This document shows positions 20,846-32,925 of a DNA stretch of 64,000 nucleotides, one piece after another. Position 1 is the first letter of the stretch, and every line of letters begins with the position of its first letter. This DNA is from Sorghum bicolor (Eukaryota > Streptophyta > Magnoliopsida > Poales > Poaceae): the NCBI RefSeq assembly GCF_000003195.3, contig NC_012871.2, forward strand, positions 12,503,022 through 12,567,021, given 5' to 3'. The translations under genes were made by a program, and so were the position numbers. The notes beneath the pieces are model-generated. The model saw only the letters and a list, made by a program, of their open reading frames with translations, had not been told where the DNA came from and searched no databases.

Positions 20846-22551
20846 TGTTGGCATTTCATAGCTTCATCACAAAAGATAGACTAAAAGTCCATCCCTGCAA
20901 CAGCACCAGAAAGCCTATTGACTCCAGAAGTGGCAAACGGAAATACCGCAAGCATACAATAGTCAATGTAGCTTTCACCGGGACTATTCCAGGTATCGTA
21001 TTTTCCACGGGGAGCATAAAATGAACTAACTAGGCTCAAGGTCATCCAAAGGGTCAAGGATACGTAAGGATAGGCAAGTGATCTCACACAGATCCTAATC
21101 TAAAGATAAATGGTAGAGAGCTAGCTAGGTGGGCGGACAACAAGTGAGAAAAGACTCCTATGACTCGAACTTTACTCGTGTGAACCAATCTGATCTAGTA
21201 GCGGACACACACTAACGTCGCTAAACTTAACTGCTTGTTTGTTGGAAGTCGACTGCAATAGGAGGACGAAACTCCTATCCAAGCGGACTCGTTTCTTATG
21301 GGCGCCTACAGACCGTACCCGATGTGAATAGAACCTACTGGGAAGCAGAGGCATGTCACGCTTCGCCGCCGCCCGCTATCACGTTTGATACAGTGGTATT
21401 CAAGGGCAGGCTTTAGCCTAAGCACCACACTTATGCTAACTCCTACTACTCAGACTAAGTATACGACTTAGTCCAAGCACCGTGTTACCGGCAGAGAAAA
21501 CAACCCAAGCACTTAAGACTAACTTAGCTAGTATATAACTACTACAAGACAGACTAGGACAATACAATAGAATATTGCACTAAGTAAATACTGAAAGTAA
21601 ATACTTAGAAAAGTAAAGGAAAAGTAAATATATTAAATACTCAAAGTCTTACAAGAGAAAAGGTAAAGAGGAATACTAGACTCTGTAGAAGACGACTCCG
21701 GAGACTCCGAGCTTCGCTCGACTCAACTCTAACTCCCACACTAGACTAACTACTACTACCCTACATTGTAACAAGTGGATCCTGAAGTGTGAGATATGGA
21801 AGATGAAGGCCTATAGGGGGTATTTATAGTAGGAGGTGGAGTAGGGGCTACTCCACTGCCACGTCAGCAATCCGCGTGACCTCCAGCATGCACCATTGGA
21901 TAAACCGACCTTGAAACCATCATATGATCAACGGTTGGGGATTTCCATCACATGTTCATCATGGGGACATCGGTGGGAGTAAACCGACTCAAGATGGAGC
22001 CCACATTTAGGTCGGCCGACCTGCCATCTGGATGACAGTGGGTCCCACTGACCTTCTGGAAGGTCCTTAGGTCGGTGGGAGGCTAGGCCAGGTGGCATGA
22101 CCCAATTGGTCGGTTGGCCGACCGACCTTTGGGGGCCCTGGCCCACCAGTGGCTTCCTGGTGGTGTCCCCACTTATCATGTGAAGTGTTGTCCAAAGTTG
22201 AGTCTGGTTGCACACTTGCTTGCCTCCATGTGGGCCCAAGGATCCATGTGCTAAGTGTTTGAACCGTTGAGGGCAAGCACACTTGGATCCAAAAGTTGGG
22301 ATTGACTCCTTAGAGCATGTCGTGGCTCATGCCATGGAGGGGAGCCCCCTAGTGGGCCCAAACCATGGTCAGCCGACCGAGGTTATGGGGCCCACAGAGC
22401 TCATTCCCTTCTTCCTTGCAATGAACAAGCTAAGAGTACAAGTGGAACTTTATTAGTGATAAATATGTTCATGTGATGCTTATCTTCCTTCAATCAAGGA
22501 TTGTTGACAGGCTTTTGAGTATATAGAACTAGGTCTTATTTCCCGTCAACA
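20846..22551 (-). repeat. Left LTR (3' LTR in element orientation)
   Basis: A close match to 26894-28600 along its whole length. On the minus strand a CTATAAATACC TATA-like promoter sits near 21820-21830. GC-rich TCGGCCGA palindromes lie upstream of it in the U3 part (22009-22022 and 22109-22127). Next to its left end, the hAT MITE and then GCCAGAAAGC (complement of the start of the primer-binding region) occur. Confidence 0.75.
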
Positions 22552-23972
22552 GTGCCCACTTTTTTTACTAAGCGTAGCCTTTGTGTCTCATCTTATAACC
22601 AATACTTAGAGAGAGATATTCTAAACCTTAAAACATGGAGCATCTATATGGTGGAAATGGATGGCATGTTTTTGCGTACTTCTAGTGTAGAAGCAGCATA
22701 TATATGTGGTGTGTGTGTGTGTGTGTGATCTTGATCTTGGGACTATAACATAATTCACAACTAGGGTCACAAGGTTTGGCTAAACTCAACACAAATACAA
22801 GTAGCATATATAGAAGGGTTTTGAACAAGGTATGAACATATATGGTTGTGCTAGGAATTCTCTTACTATTGAGGAGTAAGTGACGCTATGGTTTTATGAT
22901 ATTTTCAAAAATAAATCTCTAAGCACTTTGAATAGAAAGGGTATGAATCATGAGCTAAGAACTATATCACAATTTGTCAACAACCAAGTCAATATGATAT
23001 TCCTATCAAGATATGTGACCCACAAATATAAGCATATGCAAGAATTAGACTTTGTGTCACTTTACCCTTTTAATGTCATGAATCATGTCACACTTTTAAT
23101 GTCATAAATCGTAGATCCAAGTCTTCTTGTTTTTATTTTTGTTTTATTTTATTTGATAAAGCAAAGAAGAGATAGAAGTAATAAAAATGAAAGAACAGAG
23201 GGGGAGTAAGAATGGCAAACCAGTCAGAAGGCACGTAGACGTTGAGTGGATGCTGACTGGTGGGTCCAGGGCTCCAAGGTGGGGTCGGCCGACCCCACTT
23301 GTGCTTGCCCATTGCTGCCATTTGAATTCCCATTGTTGATGATGTACCTCTGCAAGCTTGTGTTCCCGTTGGTCATCAAAGAGGGGGTCGGCCGACCCCC
23401 CTACTTAGGGTAGAATTTGTCTAGCCAACTTGCCTCACCATGTACTACGTCATGGTGTGTTCAGGAAATTCAGAGACTTAGTTGGGGGGCCACTTGACCC
23501 CCCACACTTGGATTCTTGAGCATTCTGAAATCCAAAGACACGGGAAACATCAAGTGCAGGGGACCTGTTGGTGGCAACACACCAGCGGGACCAAGTTGGG
23601 TCATGGGTACATAGCTAAAATCTTATCATCAATTTAACAGGGAAAATTTCAATCTTGTGTACCATGGCATAGAGAAATTTTAGTTCATCATCTTTTAGAG
23701 AGTTAGAAGAACCAGGAAAAAGATTGGTAGTAATCCAGAAATAAATTAAGCACAAGGTTGGATTGTGAATTTTGGAGGTTAAGAGAGCAGAGCATTCATC
23801 AAAATCTACTCTTGTTAAACCCAGGCATGGTAGTGTCTAAGTCAATTGTACAATCAAAGTCACAACGTAGAGCAGTGGTTAGAAGACCCCAAGTACAGCT
23901 ACACTCTTGCCCACACATGCGAAATGTTATGAGTCAATTTTAGTGTGCATAAAAATTCTTTAGTGAGCACTT

Positions 23973-24326
23973 CTATACAAGGTACTCACAAAAAACCTCC
24001 CAAACCAATGGTATTAAAATATCATTGAATTCTTTAGTCATACCTATGCGGTCCACAAGGGCCGGGTCGAGGATACTTGTATGGTGGAAATCGCTCTCCT
24101 TTAGGTTGTTGAACTTGATCAACTCTTCCGGTGTTAATATGAGTTCATTCTTCAGGCTCCATTGCTCTTGGAAGAGGTTTGTAGAGCACCACTTGATGGT
24201 GACTCTCCCCGTTCTCCATCCTCTCATGGCTTCTCTCATTAGAGTGGTGAGAGCTTTGAGAACAGCTCTCACCCCCTTTGGACTTCTAGAATCGGGAGAG
24301 GAATGCTTTCTCCATTCCACAGACAA
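23973..24326 (-). pseudogene. Decayed retroelement-associated reading frame
   Basis: A 117-codon frame whose second half (FHHTSILDPALVDRIGM, then a WEVFCEY end) resembles, from memory of the family, the N-terminal part of proteins carried by some plant LTR elements. The first half looks unrelated. It is read in the same direction as the surrounding LTR element, which supports a remnant of its original coding. No function can be assigned and the match needs a profile search. Confidence 0.3.
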
Positions 24327-26868
24327 CCAAACTGTTTCCTACTTCTACTCCTATGCAAGACTAAACATTTTTTGGGTTTTTTTAAGGACAACTATTCTAA
24401 TCTTGATAAATAACTTGCAACTAAGAAGAGAGAAGAGGGATTGTGAGCTCGAGATAATTTTGGTGGTTTTGGGTGTGGAATTGAGCTCACAATGCATGGG
24501 TATTTATAGGGGAAGAAGGGCAAGTGGTGAACACCCCAATGTGGGGGTTGGCCGACCTCCCCATAAGCACTACGTTTCCAAATTTTGAATCATGGCATGG
24601 AATCTTGCAACATTTATGAACTCTTTTCCAGAGATTGGCCAATGTAGGGGTCGGCCGACCCCTACCCTAAGCACTTTAGCACTCGAAATGATGTGGCATT
24701 AAGTGTCTACTAAAATAAAGCCTAGGTGTGGACAAGAAGTAAAGTTATTTTATAAGATTCCCTTGCCTAGTGCTATGTGAAAGAGAAAAGATGATTTGCA
24801 AAAGTGGAGATATGCTTAAAGTGGTTGTCGATCATGACAGCACTAGAGCATGTCTAAGAGACTACTTTGTAGGTTTAAGCTGGTGCACAGGTCCCAAACA
24901 GACAATTTCTTTTCAAACTTTGGCTTGTGTGTCATGCATGGGATTCTAAAGCAAAGCAAATGGGAGATAGCAGATTGCCAAAAGGGCAAGACTTGGGGTC
25001 GACCGACCCAAACTTGAAAGCTCCAGGAGCATCCAAGTGCTGACCTCGACACATTGCATCAAGCTAAAGTGAAAGACTGCAAGTGGGCCCAATGGTTGGG
25101 TCGGCCGACCCCACCTCTAGGTGATCCAAAGGTCAAAACTGTATTGCAAGTTGTTCTCAAGATTTTATTTATTATTCCTAAGCATTTTGTCGAAGGGAAA
25201 TATGCAAAACTAAACTAAGCATGCAATTGGAAGGGAAATGCAAGAATTGAAATGCAATGAGTAAAGATGAGATAAGTACTGATTTACCTTATCAGCAAGG
25301 GCTCCATGTTTTAGGTTCGTAGAGCAGGACCTCTCCATCTTGTTTATTGCTTGGGTGCTTCAGATGCACCTCCTCTTGCCACACTTGCCTACCTTTGCCT
25401 TGAGGTTCTTGGAGGCATGGTATGGTTCTCCTTTAAGCACAATGGCCTCCATGGTGACCTCTAGTTTTGCAGCTAGTCTCCCTCATGATTGAAGGGGGGC
25501 TTACAGATAGAATTGATGACATTTGTGCTAATGAGGACCACGACAGGCTACTCAAGGTAGCTCGGGAGGCATATAGGGGCTAGAAGGTGTTGAGTTTGAG
25601 ACAAGGAGGATTGGGATGGAGAAGAAGAAGAGAGAAGGCCAAGGAAAGCTATTGCCAAAGATTACAAACTTGTTTTCACAAGAGTTGCAACTGGAATAGT
25701 TTCTAAGTGCTGGCATGACACTCTGGGTCAGATTGGGTTTCCCAACTATGGGTCGCTCGACCCCTCCTCGGTGGAACCAAAAGTTGACACTTCTCCCTCA
25801 ACTCTCCTTTTCGTAGGACCACTTTCAAGATACTTGCATCCTATCAAGTAGGGGTCGCCTGACCCCTAGTTGTTGGGTACAGAGCAAGCAAGTTCGGGTC
25901 CTACACTTTTTAGGTGACTAGAAGTGGTCTGGCCAAGTATGAGCCATAGTGGGTACTAAGTCCAGGTCGCCCGACCCCAGTTTGGAAATTCTAGAGCGAA
26001 CAGGTTCTGGGTTTGTACTTCCCCACATGTCATAGATGGTTTGGCCAAACATAGGCTTGGTTAGCTACTAAGATGGGGTCGCCGGACCCCATAATGGAGG
26101 TTCCCCAAGACTAGTTTTTTTCTTAAGGACTAACATAAGTGTATTCATGCTATCCTAAAGTGCAACCAAGTTCCATGCAAGTATGTTTGGTTCAATAATC
26201 AAACTTAACACCATGTCTTGTTTGATTAAGGTAGTCTATTTAACCTAAGCACCATGCTTAATTTAAAAAGACTATGGAGGTACTCACTCGAGCGATTAGT
26301 ATAACCAAACCAAAGCTTACTAACATAGAAAGAGGGAGCGTGATAGGATGAAAAGATTCATTATACTAGAGATAAAATAATGAGTGATGAAGACAAGAGG
26401 CAAATATTTTTTTCTTTTATTATTATTATTTTTTGTAATTTTTATATGCAAGGCAATGCCAAGTGGACGATGAACACATTTAAAAAAATATGTTGTGGTT
26501 AAAATAAAGATTAAAAAAATAAATGAGTGATATGCATAAACATCTAGGCTTTAGCTTTTTCCTATGGCGTGGCCCATCCAAAGGACATCATCATACCGAC
26601 TATTAAAGCCGATATATGAGCCGGGATGTTCCTGTTTAACATTCGGCTACCACAAGCTAAACTAGGAGCCCGAGTAGGTAGACAACAATAAAATTGTTGT
26701 CTATCTAGACTAGGCATGATGCCCGAATATAACTCAAAGACTAGGAGCTACCCAAGAAAGCACTAGATTTATGCAATATTAAGCAAACATTCAGTGGAAA
26801 GGATAAAAAGAAAAGAAAGGTAAAAGAAGGATAAGGATGACTTGGTTCTAAGTTAGATCAACTACCGT

Positions 26869-26886
26869 TCCCCGACAACGGCGCCA
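26869..26886 (-). other. Primer-binding site of the 20846-28600 element
   Basis: Read on the minus strand the sequence is TGGCGCCGTTGTCGGGGA, starting a few bases inside the end of the right LTR. The form is typical for priming of minus-strand DNA synthesis by a tRNA 3' end. It fixes the element orientation. Confidence 0.75.
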
Positions 26887-26893
26887 GAAAGCT

Positions 26894-28600
26894 TGTTGCA
26901 ATTTCATAGCGTCATCAAAAAAGATAGACTAAAAGTCCATCCCTGCAACAGCACCAGAAATCCGGTTGACTCAAGAAGTGGCCAACAGAAATACCGCAAG
27001 CATACGGTAGTCAATGTAGCTTTCACCGGGAGTATTCCACGTATCGTATTTTCCACGGGGAACATGAAGTGAACTAACTAGGCTCAAGGTCATCCAAAGG
27101 GTCAAGGATAGGTAAGGATATGTAAGTGATGTCACATAGATCCTAATCTAAAGATAAATGGTGGAGAGCTAGCTAGGTGGGAGGACAACGAGTGAGAAAA
27201 GACTCCTATGACTCTAACTTTACTCCTATGAACCAATCTAATCTAGTAGCGGACACATACTAACGTCGCTAAACTTAACTGCTTGTTTGTTGGAAGTCGA
27301 CTGCAATAGGAGGACGAAACTCCTATCCAAGCGGACTCGTTTCTTATGGGCGCCTACAAACCATACCCGACATGAATAGAACCTACTAAGAAGTAGAGGC
27401 CTGTCACGCTTCACCGCCGCCCGCTATCACGTTTGATACGGTGGTATTCAAGGGCAGGCTTTAGTCTAAGCACCACGCTTATGCTAACTCCTACTACTCA
27501 GACTAAGTGTACGACCTAGTCCAAGCACCGTGTTACCGTCAGAGAAAACAACCCAAGCACTTAAGACTAACTTAGCTAGTATATAACTACTACAAGACAG
27601 ACTAGGACACTACAATAGAAAATTGACTAAGTAAATACTGAAAGTAAATACTTAGAAAAGTAAAGGAAAAGTAAATATATTAAATACTCAAAGTCTTACA
27701 AGAGAAAAGGTAAAGAGGAATACCAGACTCTCCAGAAGATGACTCTGGAGACTCCGAGCTTCGCTCGACTCAACTCTAACTCCCACACTAGACTAACACT
27801 ACTAGCCTACATTGTAACAAGTGGATCTTGAAGTGTGAGATATGGAAGATGAAGGATTATAGGGGGGTATTTATAGCAGGAGGTGGAGTAGGGGCTACTC
27901 CACTGCATGCCATGTTAGTAATTCGCTTGAACTTCAACATGCACCATTGGATAAACCGACCTTGGAATCGCCATATTATCAACGGTTGGGGATTTCCATC
28001 ACATGTTCATCATGTAGACGTCGGTGGGAGTGAACCGACTCAAGATGGGGCCCACATGTAGGTCGGCCGACCTGCCATCTGGATGACAGTGGGTCCCACT
28101 GACCTTCTGGAAGGTCCTTAGGTCGATGGGAGGCTAGGCCAGGTGGCATGACCCAATTGGTCGGTCAGCCGACCGACCTTTGGGGCCCCTGGCCCACCAC
28201 TGGCCTTCTGGTGGTGTCCCCACTTGTCATGTGAAGTGTTGTCCAAAGTTGAGTCTGGTTGCAAACTTGCTTGCTTCCATGTAGGCCCAAGGATCCATGT
28301 GCTAAGTGTTTGAACCATTGAGGGCAAGCACACTTGGATCCAAGGGTTGGGATTAACTCCTTGGAGTATGCCATGGCTCATGCCATGGAGGGGAGCTCCT
28401 GGTGGGCCCAAACCATGGTCGACCGACCGAGGTTATGGGGCACACAGGGCTCATTTCCTTCTTCCCTGCATTGATCAAGCTAAGAGTACAAGTGAAACTT
28501 TATTAGTGATAAATATATTCATGTGATGCTTATCTTCCTCAATCGAGGACTGTTGACGAGCTTTTGAGTATATAGAACTCGGTCTTATTTCCCGTCAACA
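26894..28600 (-). repeat. Right LTR (5' LTR in element orientation)
   Basis: Direct repeat of 20846-22551, ending GTCAACA at 28600. It carries the same palindromes (near 28060-28073, 28158-28176 and 28420-28432) and a TATA-like site near 27870-27880 on the minus strand. Confidence 0.75.
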
Positions 28601-28815
28601 GTTTCCACCAAAAACTTTTCGCTCCATCAGATCAAATGTTTGAACACATGCATGGAGTATTAAATATAGATAAAAATAACTAATTGCACAGTTTGCATGT
28701 ATTTTGCGAGATAAATATTTTGAGCCTAATTAGTCTATGATTGGACACTAATTGTTATAGTTACAAATGTGCTACAGTACCCAAAAACTTTTATTTTCAT
28801 GAACTAAACAACGCC
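28601..28815. mobile_element. Right part of a GGCCTTGTTTAGTT-type MITE, left end cut off
   Basis: The interior (CATGCATGGAGTATTAAAT and GAGCCTAATTAGTC) and the right end GAACTAAACAACGCC are those of the common panicoid MITE. The first dozen bases are missing and the LTR at 28600 takes their place, so the LTR element inserted into this MITE or a rearrangement ended here. Confidence 0.6.
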
Positions 28816-28817
28816 TA

Positions 28818-29259
28818 ATTTTCATCAGTCCATTATATATGGTAGAGATGGAGGATAAAGGGAGTACTAGGTAATATTACATATATAGTCAATTTCAAAT
28901 ACCCAAGAAAATCTCGATCAAATACAGATTAAAATTATCTCAAACCAGATCCGATATCATAGTTTGTTCAACTAGTATCAATTAAAAAATTATTTTGCCT
29001 TATTCTAACAAAAGATTCGGTTTTAGGATACAAATTATACAATCTTTTTTACCCAATAAATAAATATTTATATAAATAATAACAACAATTAAATAATAAA
29101 ATATAATATAGCAATTAGCAAGTAAGAACATTCACTACATGAAACATATATTCCTTGCTTATGCATGGAGCTATCTATCACTTTTGCTAGATGGGGGAAC
29201 CATCTCATAGAGGCAATGCTAGGAATTTCAAATTTGAACTAGGATGACTAACACAAGAG
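28818..29259. other. AT-rich intergenic DNA
   Basis: About 440 bp without a gene, dominated by AAT-rich sequence. It leads into the LINE remnant. Confidence 0.4.
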
Positions 29260-29497
29260 ATGTTGTCTGGGTCCGCCGTTGATGTTGTCCGGATCCAGAA
29301 ATATAAACCAGTATGCCTCTTAAATGTAAATTTTAAGATTTTCACAAAAGTTTTAAATAATAGATTACTAAAAGTGGTAGATAAATTGATAGGGCCATCT
29401 CAAACAGCGTTTATTCTAGTTCATTATACAACGGAAAGAGTTGTAACCTTGCATGAAACGATTCTGAGCTACACAGAAAAAAATGCTATCATCTTAA

Positions 29498-30950
29498 GGG
29501 AACTGCTACAATACTCCTCTTTTTAAAAATTGCACAAATCTTAAAGCAACCTATTTAACTAATTATTATGTCTCATGGGTCACGCTGGGTCATGTATGGG
29601 CTTCAGCCCGTAGAAGCCAACCCAGACCCAAAGCCCAAGTTGCTCGCTATGATTCCTCATTGACAGAGGCAGGGCACGGATAGCCGAGAGGGCGAGACGT
29701 TGTGTTGTATGTTCGCCGTAGTGGCGATGGCGACACCACACGCCGTGGGAATGGGAACAGCTGAACGCCAGCGCGTCGTCCAGTGGTCTCTAGAATTCTC
29801 CGTTTTTATGTCGAGGGCCCTGTTCTAAATAGCGCGCTATAGCGGACGCTATAGCGCTATTTAGCGTTTCTGGAAGAGGACTGCTAAGCTATGGAGATTT
29901 TAACGCTAAATGATTATTCCCGCTATTAGCAGCTAATAGCGCGCTAATTTCGCTAAATTGGGTTAGTTTAGCGCCGCTATTTGGCCTGGGGATTCATTTT
30001 CATGGGCCCAAATAACTTGGAGGCCCAAATAGCAGGGATATGCCCATATGTGATGTATGTTATTATTGATGTATCATGTATGAACTACGAACTTTGATGT
30101 AATATGTTAGTAACCCTTTGAAATATCTATCACTATTGGTATTCATAATGTTTTCATCTTTATTATGTGTAAAATTACATGATATTTGACATATTTTTTG
30201 CTCAACCGCTAAATGGCTTAGCCCGCTATTAGCGCGATATAGCTTTTCTTAGCCTTTTAGAGAGGCTGCCGCTAAGAGGCTTAGCACGCTATTTAAAACA
30301 CTGGTCGAGGGCCATGCGGTTCCAGACCTTCTCTCGTTGATCAAAGTGGGAAATCATCCAACAAATCGAGCAGACAGAGAGACAGTGCACAAAATTGAAA
30401 CATACTGTTAGCAGGATCTATTCAGGTGAATATGATAATTATTTTTTTATGCCTGCAGCGGTGTGCAAAAGTGTGTCACTCAACGCATCAGAAGCTAAGC
30501 GACGTCGCAGCTTGATCCTTGCTGGGGATGGATGGCGCGCGAGGTCTGTTCAGCCTCAACAAGTCAGCGCCGCTTACACCGCTCGCGTCCACGAGATAAT
30601 CGTCGTGAGAGAGGGTGTAGACAATTGAATCGAACGGACGAGGTCCGGGAGCCGACGAACGAGCGCCGGGTACCGGCGTCGTTGGCCTCCAAGCAACGTG
30701 CGACAAGGCCGCCGCGACGGTGAGCGCACAGCGTATTAGCCTTGATCCTTGCTGGTCTTCGTTGATTGTCAACAAGGAAACAAAAAGAGTGTTCTCGCCT
30801 TTAGACCAGGGTTGGACAAGGGCTAGGCTTCCATGGGCCAGGCCCATGCGAGACTCAACAGAAAAGTAATTAAGAAAAAAATAATTAGTTAGATGTGCTG
30901 CTTTGAGATCTGTATTATTTTTAGAAAAGAGGAGTACTGGAGCAATTCCC
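29498..30950. mobile_element. Mutator-like element (possible Pack-MULE) inserted in the LINE
   Basis: A perfect 9-bp target duplication, TCATCTTAA, flanks it (29489-29497 and 30951-30959), and LINE sequence is continuous across the duplication. Terminal inverted repeats are GGGAACTGCTACAATACTCC at the left and GGGAATTGCTCCAGTACTCC at the right read in reverse, followed on both sides by TCTTTT. No transposase is present. The interior has GC-rich stretches (29640-29819 and 30480-30725) unlike the AT-rich surroundings, as when MULEs capture host gene pieces. I do not recognise the captured sequence. Confidence 0.85.
29820..30303. mobile_element. MULE-like MITE nested in the Mutator-like element
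   Basis: A 484-bp element with ATAGCGCGCTATAGC-type inverted motifs throughout. The right end in reverse CAGTGTTTTAAATAGCG and the left end CTGTTCTAAATAGCG are inverted copies. A 10-bp direct repeat GTCGAGGGCC flanks it (29810-29819 and 30304-30313). Same family as 5025-5524. Confidence 0.8.
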
Positions 30951-32925
30951 TCATCTTAAAACTAGACTCTGAAAAAGCCTATTATAAACTGAAGTGGTCT
31001 TTCGTACAACAAGTTCTTCAAATGAACAGATTCTCACCAACTTGGTGTGAATGGATTCGAAAGTTATTTCTAAAAGGGAGTGTTGTAGTGCAGGTTATTA
31101 ATAATATAGGCCACTATTTTTAAACAAGAAAATGAGTGCGTCAAGGGGAGCCACTATCTCCTACCTTGTTTAATATAGTGGTAGACATGTTATTGGTTGT
31201 CCTTATTTCAAGAGCTAATGAGGCGGAACAAATTAAGGGAGTGGTTCCACATTTGATAGATGAGGGACTTGTGGTCCTCCAGTACGTGGATGATACTATT
31301 ATCTTTATGGAAAATGATGTGAAGAGGGCCAAAAACATGAAGCTCCTGCTTTGTGCTTTTGAACAGAGGACTCAAGATTAATTTCCATAAAAGTGAATTG
31401 ATCTGCTATGGTGCGGCCAAAGCCAATCAACTTGATTTTACACAAATTTTTGGGTGCAATGTAGGATCCTTTCCATTCAGATACCTAGCAATTCCTATGC
31501 ACCATAGAAAACCATTGAATAAGGACTAGAAACATATGGAGGACTCAGTTGTTAGAGGGGCAAGATATTATCAGTAGGAGGGAGGCTTGTTCTAATTATT
31601 AACTCTGTTTTAAGTAGTATCCCAATGTTCATTCCTTTATTGAAGTTCCAAAAGGAGTTTTGAAGAAATTAGATTACTGCAGATCATGGTTTTTTTAGTA
31701 GAGTGACGAACATAAGAAAACAAATAGATTGACTAAGTGCAAGTTAGTTTGCACACCAAAAAACCAAGGGGGCTGGGGGTCCTAAATTTACAAACTCACA
31801 ACAAGTGTCTCCTCAACAAATGGTTGTTTAATCTAAATGGTCATGGGGTCTAGCAGCAACTGCTTAGGAACAAATACATATAGAATAAAAGCTTAACGCA
31901 GGTTCAACACATGGGAGACTCACAATTTTGGGCTCGCCTTATATGAAGGTCAAGACAAAGTTTCTCTCACTGGGCAAGTTTGGTCTAGGTGATGGTCTCA
32001 AGTGTGATTTTGGAAGGACTCGTGGATAAGAGCGTGCACTCTAAAATCATTATTTCCTGCACTTTATAGTACTGTGAGAAAGAAAAATGCATCGGTAAGT
32101 ATAGTGATGTCAACGATGCCGTTAAATGTAGCCTTTAGCAGACCTCTGACATGTGTTAATTTGCAAGCATGACACAATATTATGGCCATGGTGACAAACA
32201 TACCATTAACTAATTAGAGGGACCGCTTTGTGTGGGGGGTTACATCAGAATGGATTGTTCTCTGTCATATGGATATATAGAGCGCTATTAGGAACATAAG
32301 CCATACCTTTTAGCACTTTTATTTGGAAACTGAAACTATCTCTCAAATTTAAAGTTTTCATGTGGTACTTGTACAAAGGAGTGATTCTAACCAAAGATAA
32401 TTTAGCACAACAACAGTGGCGAGGGGATAGCTAATGCTATTTTTGTTCCTGGATATATTCAACACCTATTTTTTGACTGCTATTTTGCTAAGTTTATTTG
32501 GAGATTGTTTAAATTTTATTTAATTTATCACCTTCAATCAGTGTACATAACATTTTTTACGGGCTGATTGGAGGGGATAAATAGGAAACTGAAATCTCAT
32601 ATCATTCTAGGGGCAAGTGCTTTCCGTTGGACGATATGGTTAACAAGAAATGATATAGTTTTTAATAAGACTGTAGCACCATCTTACTTGCAGGCTATCT
32701 TCAGGGAGACTTACTACTCTCTGTTACAGAAGGAGGGGAATCGACATTTGATGAAGATAGGGTGTAAGACCATTGAGACAGTTGCAATGGAAGTATTTGC
32801 TAGACACGACTGGAGCTTTAATAATAGAATTACTAGCTAGTTTTGGCTTTAATTAGTCCTTTGTTATCATTATATGATGCAAAACCTTATTTTTGAGATA
32901 CCTTGAACGATTTCGTCCCGTTTTA

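Larger units (their letters stand above)
22552..26893. repeat. Internal region with recurring TCGGCCGA palindrome
   Basis: A 4.3-kb region without intact genes. The palindrome GGGGTCGGCCGACCCC or close variants recurs: 23281-23296, about 23383-23400, 24543-24560, 24647-24662, 24995-25009 and 25098-25113, and as weakened forms GTCGCCCGAC or GTCGCCGGAC near 25750, 25852, 25966 and 26075. A further TATA-like CCTATAAATACCC on the minus strand near 24508-24520 suggests a second promoter unit or a nested, decayed LTR. A short (GT)n run lies at about 22702-22726. Confidence 0.6.
20846..28600 (-). mobile_element. LTR retrotransposon with 1.7-kb LTRs, largely non-coding interior
   Basis: Two direct repeats, 20846-22551 (1706 bp) and 26894-28600 (1707 bp), both run TGTTG...GTCAACA. 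Direction is minus: next to the right copy, on the minus strand, lies a primer-binding site TGGCGCCGTTGTCGGGGA (26869-26886), so the right copy is the 5' LTR. A purine-rich tract precedes the left copy (22552-22566 read in reverse). The interior (22552-26893) has no gag, protease, RT or integrase; only a decayed 117-codon frame at 23973-24326 hints at a retroelement protein. It is probably a non-autonomous, large-derivative type. The outer flanks (ctact and gtttc) do not match, so a target duplication is absent or the left copy has been rearranged. Confidence 0.75.
29260..32890 (+). pseudogene. Decayed LINE (non-LTR retrotransposon) reverse transcriptase
   Basis: Fragments in order match an L1-type plant LINE ORF2. 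RT start: YKPVCLLNVNFKIFTKVL then PSQTAFI (29290-29410). RT middle: LDSEKAYYKLKWSF (30962-31003). RT palm: GEPLSPTLFNIVVDML with catalytic YVDD at about 31280-31291. After about 31385 the RT and zinc-binding parts continue only as frameshifted pieces. The C-terminal segment resumes at 32568-32840 (FRWTIWLTRNDIVFN). Many stops and frameshifts make it dead. A 1453-bp Mutator-like element interrupts it at 29498-30950. The 5' end (ORF1, endonuclease) is absent, a common outcome of 5' truncation. Confidence 0.85.

Noticed and set aside
22702..22726. GT-repeat as regulatory Z-DNA element
   Set aside because: A short ordinary microsatellite; nothing ties it to a promoter.
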